Below, in pieces: positions 1 through 5,620 of a DNA stretch of 5,717 nucleotides. A program made the position numbers and the translations under genes. The notes beneath the pieces were generated by a model, which was not told the origin of the DNA, ran no database searches, and worked only from the letters and a program-made list of their open reading frames with translations. This DNA comes from a bacterium (GTDB lineage: Bacteria > Chloroflexota > Dormibacteria > Aeolococcales > Bog-877), in contig JAKBTP010000089.1 in the NCBI GenBank assembly GCA_021844355.1, positions 1 to 5,717 of the forward strand, read 5' to 3'. Every line of letters begins with the position of its first letter. Positions within the stretch are counted from its first letter, which is position 1.

Positions 1-7
1 CGGTTCG

Positions 8-13
8 TATACT
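8..13 (+). promoter_or_regulatory. Candidate -10 box for lepB (possible leaderless start)
   Basis: The hexamer TATACT matches the sigma70-type consensus TATAAT at five of six positions. It ends 6 bases before the GTG used as the lepB start, so a transcript starting 6-7 nt downstream would begin at or next to the start codon and be leaderless. No purine-rich Shine-Dalgarno lies between the hexamer and the GTG. The matching -35 region would fall outside the window, so it cannot be checked. A six-base match in an otherwise GC-rich stretch is suggestive only. Confidence 0.4.
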
Positions 14-19
14 GCCGGG

Positions 20-784
20 GTGCTTCAGGGACCCGGCAACACGCCCACGCCGGTCCCCGCCCAGGGCCCCTCCCGGGGCCGGGGATCCCTCCTTCGGGAC
101 CTCATCGAGGTGGTCGCGCTGGCGGCGGTGATCTACCTCCTCATCGCCTTCGCCGTCCGCCCGGTCCATGTCGAGGGCACCAGCATGTACCCCGGGCTGC
201 ACAACAACGACCTCCTTCTCACCGAAGAGGTCTCGCTTTACTTCAGCGGCCCAAGCCGGGGCCAGGTGGTGATCATCAACCCCCCCATCCCCTCCTCCAA
301 TGACTTCATAAAGCGGGTGATCGGGCTGCCCGGGCAGTGGATCCGCATCGCCCCTGACAGCCAGGGGGTGGGGCATATCTACATCTCCAACTCCCGCCCC
401 ACCTCGCCGGGAGGCGGGACCCAACTGGTGGAGCCCTACGTCAACGGCGTCTGGACCCAGGAGGTGCTCTGCTGCACAAACCAGGGCACCGCCTCGCCAC
501 TGCTGCCCCCGACCGGGAGGTGGGCCCACATCCCGGCGCACGACTACTTCGTGATGGGTGACAACCGCAATGTGTCCGAGGACTCCCGGACCTTCGGCTG
601 GGAGCCTCGGTCCGGCATCCAGGGGATCGCCATCCTGCGCTTCTGGCCGCTGACCCGGCTGGGCCCCGTCCCAGCTCAGGAGCCCGCCCTGGCCGCCCTC
701 CTGTCCCTCGGCACGGTGGTCCCCCTGGGGGCCCGGAGAGGTCTCAGGGATAGATCCAGGAACCGCCCGCACGCTCCCAGCTGA
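20..784 (+). CDS. lepB: Signal peptidase I (leader peptidase, S26 family)
   Basis: This membrane-bound serine peptidase removes signal peptides from secreted proteins on the outer face of the cytoplasmic membrane. The 254-residue product has a short Pro/Gly-rich cytoplasmic N-terminus (residues 1-26) and one transmembrane helix (about 28-46). The catalytic serine motif follows (GTSMYPGL, Ser55), then the general-base lysine in DFIKRVIGLPG (Lys98). Box E is GDNRNVSEDSR at 180-190. The catalytic Ser/Lys dyad is therefore intact. Between Lys98 and box E is a Gly/Pro/Ser-rich stretch (about 113-172) that includes a vicinal Cys pair (151-152). The last 40 or so residues lie beyond the recognisable fold and are partly antisense to the 3' end of ndk. 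The GTG at 20 is chosen because it is the first start inside the window and precedes the helix by a sensible distance. The frame is open to the window edge, so a start further upstream is possible. Confidence 0.93.
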   Translation: MLQGPGNTPTPVPAQGPSRGRGSLLRDLIEVVALAAVIYLLIAFAVRPVHVEGTSMYPGLHNNDLLLTEEVSLYFSGPSRGQVVIINPPIPSSNDFIKRVIGLPGQWIRIAPDSQGVGHIYISNSRPTSPGGGTQLVEPYVNGVWTQEVLCCTNQGTASPLLPPTGRWAHIPAHDYFVMGDNRNVSEDSRTFGWEPRSGIQGIAILRFWPLTRLGPVPAQEPALAALLSLGTVVPLGARRGLRDRSRNRPHAPS

Positions 785-1193
785 CGAGCTCAGACGGCCG
801 GAAGAAGAGCGACACCTCCACCTCGGCGCGAGCCGGGCTGTCCGACCCGTGGACCACGTTCTGGCCGATGTCCACGCCGAGGTCTCCACGGATAGTCCCC
901 GGGGCCGCTGTCGCCGGATTGGTCGGGCCCATCATCGAGCGCACCAGGGTGACCACATTGGGTCCCTCCCAGACCATGGCCACCACCGGCGACGAGGAGA
1001 TGAAGTCGATCACCGCCCCGAAGAAGGGACGCTCCCGATGCTCGGCGTAGTGGCGCTCCGCCAGCTCCCGCTCCACCGCCATCAGCTTCAGCCCCACCAG
1101 GTGCAGCCCGCGGCGCTCCAGCCTTCCGATCACCTCACCCACCAGCCCGCGCTGCACCCCGTCCGGCTTGATCAGCACCAACGTCCGTTCCAC
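744..1193 (-). CDS. ndk: Nucleoside diphosphate kinase
   Basis: Ndk transfers the gamma phosphate of ATP to nucleoside diphosphates through a phosphohistidine, balancing (d)NTP pools in the cytosol. The 149-residue product is of normal length and begins with the typical ERTLVLIKPDGVQRG. The active-site histidine is His115 in NVVHGSDS. The other catalytic-pocket residues are all visible at a constant offset of -3 from human numbering: Lys9, Tyr49, Phe57, Arg85, Thr91, Arg102 and Asn112. The C-terminus (SELVSWERA...WIYP) is also typical. The start is GTG, preceded by a strong Shine-Dalgarno. It is the last gene of the minus-strand run, 23 bp downstream of the M16 peptidase gene, and its 3' end overlaps the convergent lepB by 41 bp. 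Nothing suggests a loss of function. Confidence 0.97.
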   Translation of the reverse strand: MERTLVLIKPDGVQRGLVGEVIGRLERRGLHLVGLKLMAVERELAERHYAEHRERPFFGAVIDFISSSPVVAMVWEGPNVVTLVRSMMGPTNPATAAPGTIRGDLGVDIGQNVVHGSDSPARAEVEVSLFFRPSELVSWERAGGSWIYP

Positions 1194-1198
1194 CTCAT

Positions 1199-1207
1199 CT
1201 CCTCCTC
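1199..1207 (-). promoter_or_regulatory. Strong Shine-Dalgarno of ndk
   Basis: Read on the minus strand, GAGGAGGAG precedes the ndk GTG. The central GGAGG (1201-1205) is 7 nt from the start codon. It fixes the start at 1193 and gives ndk its own strong ribosome entry site within the 23-bp gap after the M16 gene. At the other gene junctions in the run, coding sequences overlap or are one base apart. Confidence 0.8.
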
Positions 1208-1216
1208 AACTCACGG

Positions 1217-2524
1217 TCACTCCCGCACCGCCGCCTCGAGGCCCTCGCGATCTCGAATCGGGCCCACCGCCGCCAGGCGCCAGCTGGAGCGCCCGGGCAG
1301 CAGCTCTCGCGCCGTCCCCACCACCTCTTCCTCCCCGACGTCCCGGACCCGCTGCACCACCTCCTCGGGGCTGAGGAGGCCGCCGGTGAGCAGGGCCTCG
1401 TGCCCCAGGAATTCGCTGAGGCCACCCGAGCTCTCGGTCTGGAGGGCCAGCCGCCCCTCCATCTGAGCCTTGGCCCGTTCCAGCTCGCGGGGCTCGAGCC
1501 CCCGGTCCGCCAGCCGGCGCAGTTCCGCGACGGCCGCCCGGGCCCCGGTCGCCGCCTGATCAGGCCGGGTGGCCAGGTAGATCGCGAAGGCCCCGGAGTC
1601 CCGGTGGCGGGCGGTGAAGGAGTGGACGTCATAGGCCAGCCCCTGGTTCTCCCTCAGCTCGAGGAACAGCCGGCTGCTCATGCCCTCGCCCAGGAGGGTG
1701 TTGAGGAGGTCCAGCGCCCAGCGGTCGGGGGCCGCGTAGGGTGAGCAGCGAGTGCCGAGGAGGAGATGGACCTGCTCGCCGTGGCGTGAGATGAGGCGGG
1801 CCTGGAACGGCGAGGCCAGGGGCGTGGGCGTTCCGCCACCCCACTCCGAGTCCGGCGCCGGCTGCGCGGGTCGGGGAAGCCGCGACTCCAAGCGGCGGAG
1901 CACCTCCCGGCGCGCCCGCGCTGGGGAGAAGGCCCCGGCGATCATGACGACCAGCCTTGCCGGCCGATAGTTGGCCGCCCGGTAGGCTCCCAGCTCCGGG
2001 GCCGCGATCCGCCGGAGGGAGCGGCGGTCGCCGGCAGGGTCGCGGGCCAGAGGGTGCCCCTCCCAGATCGCCTCGTCGAAGGCCATCTGCACGAGGTCGG
2101 CCGGCTGGTCCAGGTACATCTTCAGCTCCTCGAAGACCACCAGGCGCTCCCGCTCCACCTCCGCGGGATCGATCCGGGGGGCCAGCGCCAGCTCGGAGAG
2201 CACGTCCAGGGCGGTGGAGAGGTGGCGGCCCGCCACCCTGGCCCAGAAGACCGTCATCTCCTTCTCCGTGCTGGCGTTCATGACCCCGCCCAGCCCCTCG
2301 ATGGCCGAGGAGACCGCCCGGCTGTCCCGATAGCGCTCGGTCCCCTTGAAGACGATGTGCTCAAGGAAGTGGGAGATGCCCGCCAGCCGGGGAGGCTCGA
2401 AGCGGGACCCGACCCCGAACAGCAGGGAGACCGAGACCGAGCTTCTTCCCGGGAGCGGAGCGAGGATCAGCCGCGCGCCGCTGGGCAGCTTCTCCTCCTC
2501 GAACCTCAGGGCCCGGGGCGCCAC
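1217..2524 (-). CDS. M16 family zinc peptidase (processing-peptidase-like)
   Basis: This is a single-chain M16 metallopeptidase of the mitochondrial-processing-peptidase/YmxG type, 435 residues, the normal length for the bacterial M16B group. The inverted zinc motif HFLEH (His52, Glu55, His56) is followed by the distal Glu ligand in the VFEEL segment (Glu133, 76 residues after His56). The C-terminal half carries the conserved Arg/Tyr pair in LRENQGLAYDV (Arg291, Tyr298), which in this family helps bind substrate. Both halves are therefore complete and an active enzyme is expected. There is no signal peptide or membrane helix, so it is probably cytosolic. The GTG start at 2524 lies one base after the stop of the lipoprotein gene, and a GAGG about 8 nt upstream sits inside that gene, which suggests coupling. 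The natural substrate cannot be read from sequence. B. subtilis-type relatives are often annotated as processing proteases, but this is family knowledge only. Confidence 0.92.
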   Translation of the reverse strand: MAPRALRFEEEKLPSGARLILAPLPGRSSVSVSLLFGVGSRFEPPRLAGISHFLEHIVFKGTERYRDSRAVSSAIEGLGGVMNASTEKEMTVFWARVAGRHLSTALDVLSELALAPRIDPAEVERERLVVFEELKMYLDQPADLVQMAFDEAIWEGHPLARDPAGDRRSLRRIAAPELGAYRAANYRPARLVVMIAGAFSPARARREVLRRLESRLPRPAQPAPDSEWGGGTPTPLASPFQARLISRHGEQVHLLLGTRCSPYAAPDRWALDLLNTLLGEGMSSRLFLELRENQGLAYDVHSFTARHRDSGAFAIYLATRPDQAATGARAAVAELRRLADRGLEPRELERAKAQMEGRLALQTESSGGLSEFLGHEALLTGGLLSPEEVVQRVRDVGEEEVVGTARELLPGRSSWRLAAVGPIRDREGLEAAVRE

Positions 2525-2525
2525 C

Positions 2526-3155
2526 TCAGCTGGGCCTCAGCCGCCGCTCGGCTATCTGCGCCAGCTGGACCGCGTACTGGACGTCCATGGTGGCGGCGTT
2601 TCCGGCCGCCACGACCACGCCCACGGCGTTGTCCTGGCGCCAGACAACCACGAAGGAGTCGTAGGCGACCCCATTCAGCTGCTTCTGGATCACGTACCCC
2701 AGCACCTCCTGGCCGACCTGCCCTGTGGAGATCGGGGTCCCGCCGGCGCGAACCAGCTCTCGCCCCAGGAGGGAGAGGCCCTGGGCGGCGCCGGAGCGTG
2801 TACGGAAGAGGGATGCGGAGCTCTCGATGACCACCGGCCCCACGGCCTGGACGGGGCTGGCGGCTCGCGAGAAGTCGCGCTCGTACCCCCCGAGGCGCCC
2901 GGCGCGGCGGAGGGCGGTCAGGGTGGCGGCGTCTCCGGCCGCCAAGCGGGAGTTGCTGTAGAAGCCGGCCGACGGCGAGTTGGCTTCCACCTCGAAACCG
3001 GGAAAGGGGATCTCCTGCACCGTGAGGGGCAGGTCCTCAACCGGGCCGCGGATCGTCGGCGGAGCCGAAGCGCAGCCCGCCACCGCGGCAGCGGCCAGGC
3101 AGCCCAGTAGGGCGAGCGCGGCCGCCCGGAGGGGGAGTTGGCCCCTCAGCTCCAC
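2526..3155 (-). CDS. Putative lipoprotein of unknown function
   Basis: I do not recognise the family of this 209-residue protein. The N-terminus is a clear lipoprotein signal: a basic n-region (residues 1-10), an Ala/Leu-rich h-region (11-24) and the lipobox VAGC with Cys28 as the likely acylated residue. LLGC at Cys19 is a weaker alternative. It should be exported by Sec, lipidated and anchored on the outer face of the membrane. The mature part (about 29-209) has alternating hydrophobic strands, a VVIESSASLFRTRSGA segment near 108-123, a VGQEVLGYVIQKQ segment and a C-terminal amphipathic helix. This pattern loosely recalls small alpha/beta extracytoplasmic domains of the PsbP/LpqN sort, but that is only an impression. 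The GTG start at 3155 overlaps the end of jag by 10 bp. The signal peptide starting right at this codon supports the choice. Its place downstream of yidC and jag suggests co-expression with the insertion machinery. Confidence 0.82.
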   Translation of the reverse strand: MELRGQLPLRAAALALLGCLAAAAVAGCASAPPTIRGPVEDLPLTVQEIPFPGFEVEANSPSAGFYSNSRLAAGDAATLTALRRAGRLGGYERDFSRAASPVQAVGPVVIESSASLFRTRSGAAQGLSLLGRELVRAGGTPISTGQVGQEVLGYVIQKQLNGVAYDSFVVVWRQDNAVGVVVAAGNAATMDVQYAVQLAQIAERRLRPS

Positions 3156-3832
3156 CCGCCCCCGGTGGGCTCCACCCCTTCGCTGGGGACGGGCCGGATC
3201 ACCACGTGGCGCTCCCCGTCCGCCCCTTCGCTCTCCGTCTCCACCCCGGGCAGGCCCGCCAGCGCCAGGTGCACCGCCCGCCGCTCATAGGGTGGCATCG
3301 GGCTGAGGTGCTGCGCCCGCCCGGTGCGCACCGCGGTCTCGGCGACCCGCTCCGCCATCCGGCTCACCACCTGCTCCCGCCTCTCCCGGTAGTGGGCGAT
3401 GTCCACGATCACCCGCGAGCGGCCCGGCTCCGCTCCCAGCATCAGGTTGAGCACCGTCTGCAGCGCCCGCAGCGACTCTCCCCTCCAGCCGATGAGCACC
3501 CCCAGGTCGTCACCCTCCACCTCAAGCACGGTCGGAGGCGGCTCGCCGTCCTCGCCGGCGGCCCGCGCCAGCCGAGCCTCGACCCGGGCCTCGATCCCCA
3601 TGAGCTGGAGAAGCCGCTGGAGCTGCTCCCGGGCGCCGCGGGCCTCCTGGGGCAGGGGGGTCACCCTCACCCGGGCCATCGCCCCGGTGAGCCGCTCCCC
3701 GGCGATCACCGGGGCCCCGGCGCTCACCACCTCGACCGCCGCCTCGTCCTCCCGGAGTCCGGCCTCGGCCAGCGCGCGGGTGAGCGCCTCCTCCACCGTG
3801 GCACCGCTGGCCTCGTGGGCGGGCTGGTTCAT
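3146..3832 (-). CDS. jag: Jag/KhpB RNA-binding protein (Jag-N, KH and R3H domains)
   Basis: This cytosolic RNA-binding protein has the full three-domain layout of Jag (KhpB/EloR). The Jag-N domain is at about residues 9-60 (SGATVEEALTRALAEAGL...). After a linker comes a KH domain near 100-165 with the nucleic-acid-binding GxxG loop present as GWRG (115-118). The R3H domain at about 165-215 has the Arg-x3-His signature at Arg184/His188 within PPYERRAVHLAL. In firmicutes, relatives bind many small RNAs and mRNAs and influence cell elongation and division. The length of 228 residues is normal for the family. The ATG start overlaps the yidC stop as ATGA (3829-3832), a typical coupling junction, and only a weak G-rich stretch lies upstream. 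The gene keeps its usual place after yidC. What follows, a lipoprotein gene rather than rsmG, is less usual. Confidence 0.94.
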   Translation of the reverse strand: MNQPAHEASGATVEEALTRALAEAGLREDEAAVEVVSAGAPVIAGERLTGAMARVRVTPLPQEARGAREQLQRLLQLMGIEARVEARLARAAGEDGEPPPTVLEVEGDDLGVLIGWRGESLRALQTVLNLMLGAEPGRSRVIVDIAHYRERREQVVSRMAERVAETAVRTGRAQHLSPMPPYERRAVHLALAGLPGVETESEGADGERHVVIRPVPSEGVEPTGGGWS

Positions 3833-4875
3833 CGGCGCCCCACCCGGCGCTGGGGCCGCCCCGGCCTGGTGGCCCCAGCGGAGGGGCGACGCACTGAGGC
3901 TCCCCCGGATGGCTCCTCCGGCTTCCGTGGGCGGCGGGCCGCGGTGCCTCCGCGCGCGTCCGCGTCCCCAGGGCCGCGGCCCCGAGGAAGTTCACCGAAT
4001 TCGGCCGCCAGCCTGGCCCGGGGAGAGTTGGCGGGGTACCACCCGGAGCCCGGGACCCAGGAGGGCACCTTGAGCCCGCCCCATCCCATCATGGTGAACA
4101 CCTGCAGGACCATCACCAGGCTCTGGGTGATCCAGTAGAGGCCGATGCCCTGGTAAAAGTTCAGGGCGAAGAAGGCGATCATCACCGGCATGAGGTAGGT
4201 GGTCTGGGACATCACCCGGTACATCTGCCGCTCCGACTCGCTCATGTCCGGGCGCGCCGGCTGCATCATCATCTTGGACTGCATGTAGGTGAGGATCCCG
4301 GCCAGGAGCGGGACCACCAGCAGCAGGGGGTCGCCCGCGATCCCGCCCTTCACCTTGAGGGCGACGTCGTTGAGGTTGGAGATCCAGAGAAAGCTGGCGG
4401 CGTGGCCGTGCAGCCCTTTGGACAGCTTCTCGATCACCAGGTAGAGGGCGTAGATGAACGGCATCTGGATGAGGAGCGGCAGGCAGCCGGAGAGCTGGCT
4501 GAACGGGCTCAGGCCGTGGCGGCGATACAGCGCCATGGTCTCCTCGTTGAGCCGCTGACGGTCCTTCTTGTACTTCTGCTGCAGCTCCTTGAGCTCGGGC
4601 CCCAGCCGCCGCTGGTCGGCCTGGATCTTCCACTGGGTGGCGATCTGCCAGCGGAAGAGGGGGAAGAGAGCGCCCCGGATGATCAGGGTGAGGGCGATGA
4701 TGGCCAGCCCGAAAGCCCCCACGGCGTTGGTGGGACCGAAGTTGCGGAAGCCCTGGTCCAGAAGGTAGAGGATGAAGCCGACGGGGGTCAGGAGGACGTA
4801 GAACAGGACCGCCAGGAAGGGATTGGTGGGCGGCGGGGACATCGGGTTGATGAGGGCCACCATCTCAGGTGCCAT
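3829..4875 (-). CDS. yidC: Membrane protein insertase YidC/Oxa1 family
   Basis: YidC inserts and folds membrane proteins, alone or with SecYEG. The 348-residue product is the short Gram-positive-like type, without the large periplasmic domain of proteobacterial YidC. Visible parts in order are a first membrane helix (about 20-40) and a second (about 51-74) carrying the hydrophilic-groove arginine Arg67 in LIIRGALFPLF. A cytoplasmic helical hairpin (about 85-120, LGPELKELQQKYKKDRQRL) follows. The signature SGCLPLLIQMPFIYALY (129-145) and further C-terminal helices (SQTTYLMPVMIAFFALNF, GLYWITQSLVMVLQVF) complete the core. No lipobox is seen. The tail (about 281-348) is Arg/Pro/Gly-rich, with 16 Arg and 1 Lys against 6 acidic residues, and could touch the ribosome as in basic-tailed YidC2 proteins. 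The ATG at 4875 has a perfect AGGAGGT 5 nt upstream. It overlaps the end of yidD by 11 bp and jag by ATGA. Confidence 0.96.
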   Translation of the reverse strand: MAPEMVALINPMSPPPTNPFLAVLFYVLLTPVGFILYLLDQGFRNFGPTNAVGAFGLAIIALTLIIRGALFPLFRWQIATQWKIQADQRRLGPELKELQQKYKKDRQRLNEETMALYRRHGLSPFSQLSGCLPLLIQMPFIYALYLVIEKLSKGLHGHAASFLWISNLNDVALKVKGGIAGDPLLLVVPLLAGILTYMQSKMMMQPARPDMSESERQMYRVMSQTTYLMPVMIAFFALNFYQGIGLYWITQSLVMVLQVFTMMGWGGLKVPSWVPGSGWYPANSPRARLAAEFGELPRGRGPGDADARGGTAARRPRKPEEPSGGASVRRPSAGATRPGRPQRRVGRR

Positions 4876-5110
4876 GGGGCACCTCCTCCCGGGGCAGGGG
4901 CACCGGGTCGTAGCCCCCGGCGTGGAAGGGGTTGCAGCGCAGGATCCGTCGGCCGCCCATCAGCCAGCCCCGCCAGAAGCCGTACAGCTGGATGGCCTCG
5001 TACGTGTAGTGGGAGCAGCTCGGCTCGTACCGGCAGCCTCCCACGAGCCCGAGCAGCGGGCTGAGCGAAACCTGGTAGAAGGTGATCAGCCAGAGGGACA
5101 GCTTCTTCAC
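4865..5110 (-). CDS. yidD: Membrane protein insertion efficiency factor YidD
   Basis: YidD is a small membrane-associated protein that aids YidC-dependent insertion. The 81-residue product shows the whole family pattern. An amphipathic N-terminal helix (KKLSLWLITFYQVSLSPL) is followed by CRYEPSCSHYTYEAI (Cys26, Cys32). The segment GFWRGWLMGGRRILRCNPF (Cys59) and then GGYDPVP come next. Length and the three conserved cysteines are normal. The start is GTG at 5110, sharing GTGA with the rnpA stop, and a GGAG lies 4 nt upstream. The 3' end runs 11 bp into yidC. The rnpA-yidD-yidC order is the standard one in bacteria, which supports the call independently of the motifs. Confidence 0.96.
   Translation of the reverse strand: MKKLSLWLITFYQVSLSPLLGLVGGCRYEPSCSHYTYEAIQLYGFWRGWLMGGRRILRCNPFHAGGYDPVPLPREEVPHGT
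4881..4887 (-). promoter_or_regulatory. Shine-Dalgarno of yidC
   Basis: Minus-strand AGGAGGT lies 5 nt before the yidC ATG and inside the end of the yidD coding sequence. It is a full match to the anti-Shine-Dalgarno and settles the start at 4875 rather than at later in-frame methionines. Confidence 0.8.
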
Positions 5111-5436
5111 AGCGCTCCGGCCCTGGCCAGCACCCGGTGCAACGCCTCCCCGAGCTCCGGGAAAGATGCGGGAAGCGCCGCCGCGGTGGGGATCACCACG
5201 ACATCCACCGGCTTCATGGCTGGGAGCTCACGATCGCACAGGGCGCGCAGGCGCCGGCGGGCCCGGTTGCGGGCCACGGCCCCCCCCACCCGCCTTGAGA
5301 CGGCGAAGCCGATCCGGGGCTCCCCGTCTGCGCGCAGCCGCACCTGCACGCGAACAAGAGGGTCCCCGGCGCCCCGCCGCTCCGCCCGCACTGCCGCGAA
5401 ATCCCTGGAGCTGCGGAGGCGGTGACGCCGTCTCAC
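5107..5436 (-). CDS. rnpA: Ribonuclease P protein component
   Basis: RnpA is the protein subunit of RNase P. It binds the 5' leader of pre-tRNA and supports the catalytic RNA. The 109-residue product is of typical length. It opens with RRRHRLRSSRDF, the usual N-terminal RL...F motif with Phe13 in the leader-binding cleft. It carries the RNR signature ARNRARRRLRALCDREL at 55-71, preceded by IGFAVSRRVGGAV. I chose the GTG at 5436 because the family homology begins exactly there and it shares GTGA with the rpmH stop. No Shine-Dalgarno is visible, so coupling to rpmH translation is likely. The same frame stays open upstream to a GTG at 5631, across the whole of rpmH. That would add 65 residues of low-complexity sequence and has no ribosome site. 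Confidence 0.94.
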   Translation of the reverse strand: MRRRHRLRSSRDFAAVRAERRGAGDPLVRVQVRLRADGEPRIGFAVSRRVGGAVARNRARRRLRALCDRELPAMKPVDVVVIPTAAALPASFPELGEALHRVLARAGAL

Positions 5437-5579
5437 CGAACCCGGGCGGGCGTCAGCCGGCGTCGGCCCTTGAGGCGCCGCCGCTTGAGGACGCGCACTC
5501 CCCCCGGGGTCGACATCCGGGCGCGAAACCCGTGCACCTTCCTCCGATACCGCTTCTTGGGCTGGTAGGTTCGCTTGAT
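5433..5579 (-). CDS. rpmH: 50S ribosomal protein L34 (apparent ATC start)
   Basis: L34 is a small basic protein of the large ribosomal subunit. The 48-codon reading frame gives (start)KRTYQPKKRYRRKVHGFRARM, then STPGGVRVLKRRRLKGRRRL and TPARVR, an unmistakable full-length L34. The normal first residue, the Met before KRTYQP, is encoded by ATC at 5577-5579. Going upstream in frame the codons are GTC, GCG, AGA, AGG and then TAG, so no ATG, GTG, TTG or CTG is available. An AGGAG lies 7 nt before the ATC, which fits initiation there. The only internal Met (codon 22) would leave a non-functional fragment. Either L34 is initiated at a rare near-cognate AUC, or one base is wrong in this assembly. 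The stop overlaps the rnpA GTG (GTGA). The gene is easily missed by automatic callers because of its start codon. Confidence 0.9.
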   Translation of the reverse strand: MKRTYQPKKRYRRKVHGFRARMSTPGGVRVLKRRRLKGRRRLTPARVR

Positions 5580-5586
5580 GACCGCT

Positions 5587-5591
5587 CTCCT
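5587..5591 (-). promoter_or_regulatory. Shine-Dalgarno of rpmH
   Basis: Minus-strand AGGAG, within AGAGGAGAG, is 7 nt upstream of the ATC that takes the place of the rpmH initiator. An in-frame TAG directly precedes it (5592-5594). The ideal spacing is the main evidence that translation starts at the ATC. Confidence 0.75.
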
Positions 5592-5607
5592 CTAGGCCGC
5601 CAGCCCT

Positions 5608-5620
5608 CCGCGGGACGCGG
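5608..5620 (-). promoter_or_regulatory. Short GC hairpin in the rpmH leader
   Basis: CCGCG and CGCGG form a perfect 5-bp inverted repeat around a 3-nt loop, ending 16 nt before the AGGAG of rpmH. It would fold in the leader RNA. No U-run follows, so it is not an obvious terminator. In such GC-rich sequence a repeat of this size can occur by chance, and a regulatory role is only a possibility. Confidence 0.25.

Noticed and set aside
716..731. GG-rich inverted repeat just beyond the ndk stop as an intrinsic terminator
   Set aside because: On the minus strand it can form about a 6-bp stem with one mismatch, but no T-run follows and it lies within lepB coding sequence; chance is likely in such GC-rich DNA.
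2054..4138. Long plus-strand open frames (2054-2830, 2346-3110, 3206-4138) opposite the M16, lipoprotein, jag and yidC genes
   Set aside because: They are antisense to genes with clear family motifs, have biased Arg/Pro/His/Gly composition, show no recognisable domain, and are expected in G+C-rich DNA.
3522..4633. Minus-strand alternative frames (3522-3995, 3992-4633) within yidC and jag
   Set aside because: They are frame-shifted copies of real coding sequence with low-complexity Gly/Arg/Pro/Ala composition and no motif.
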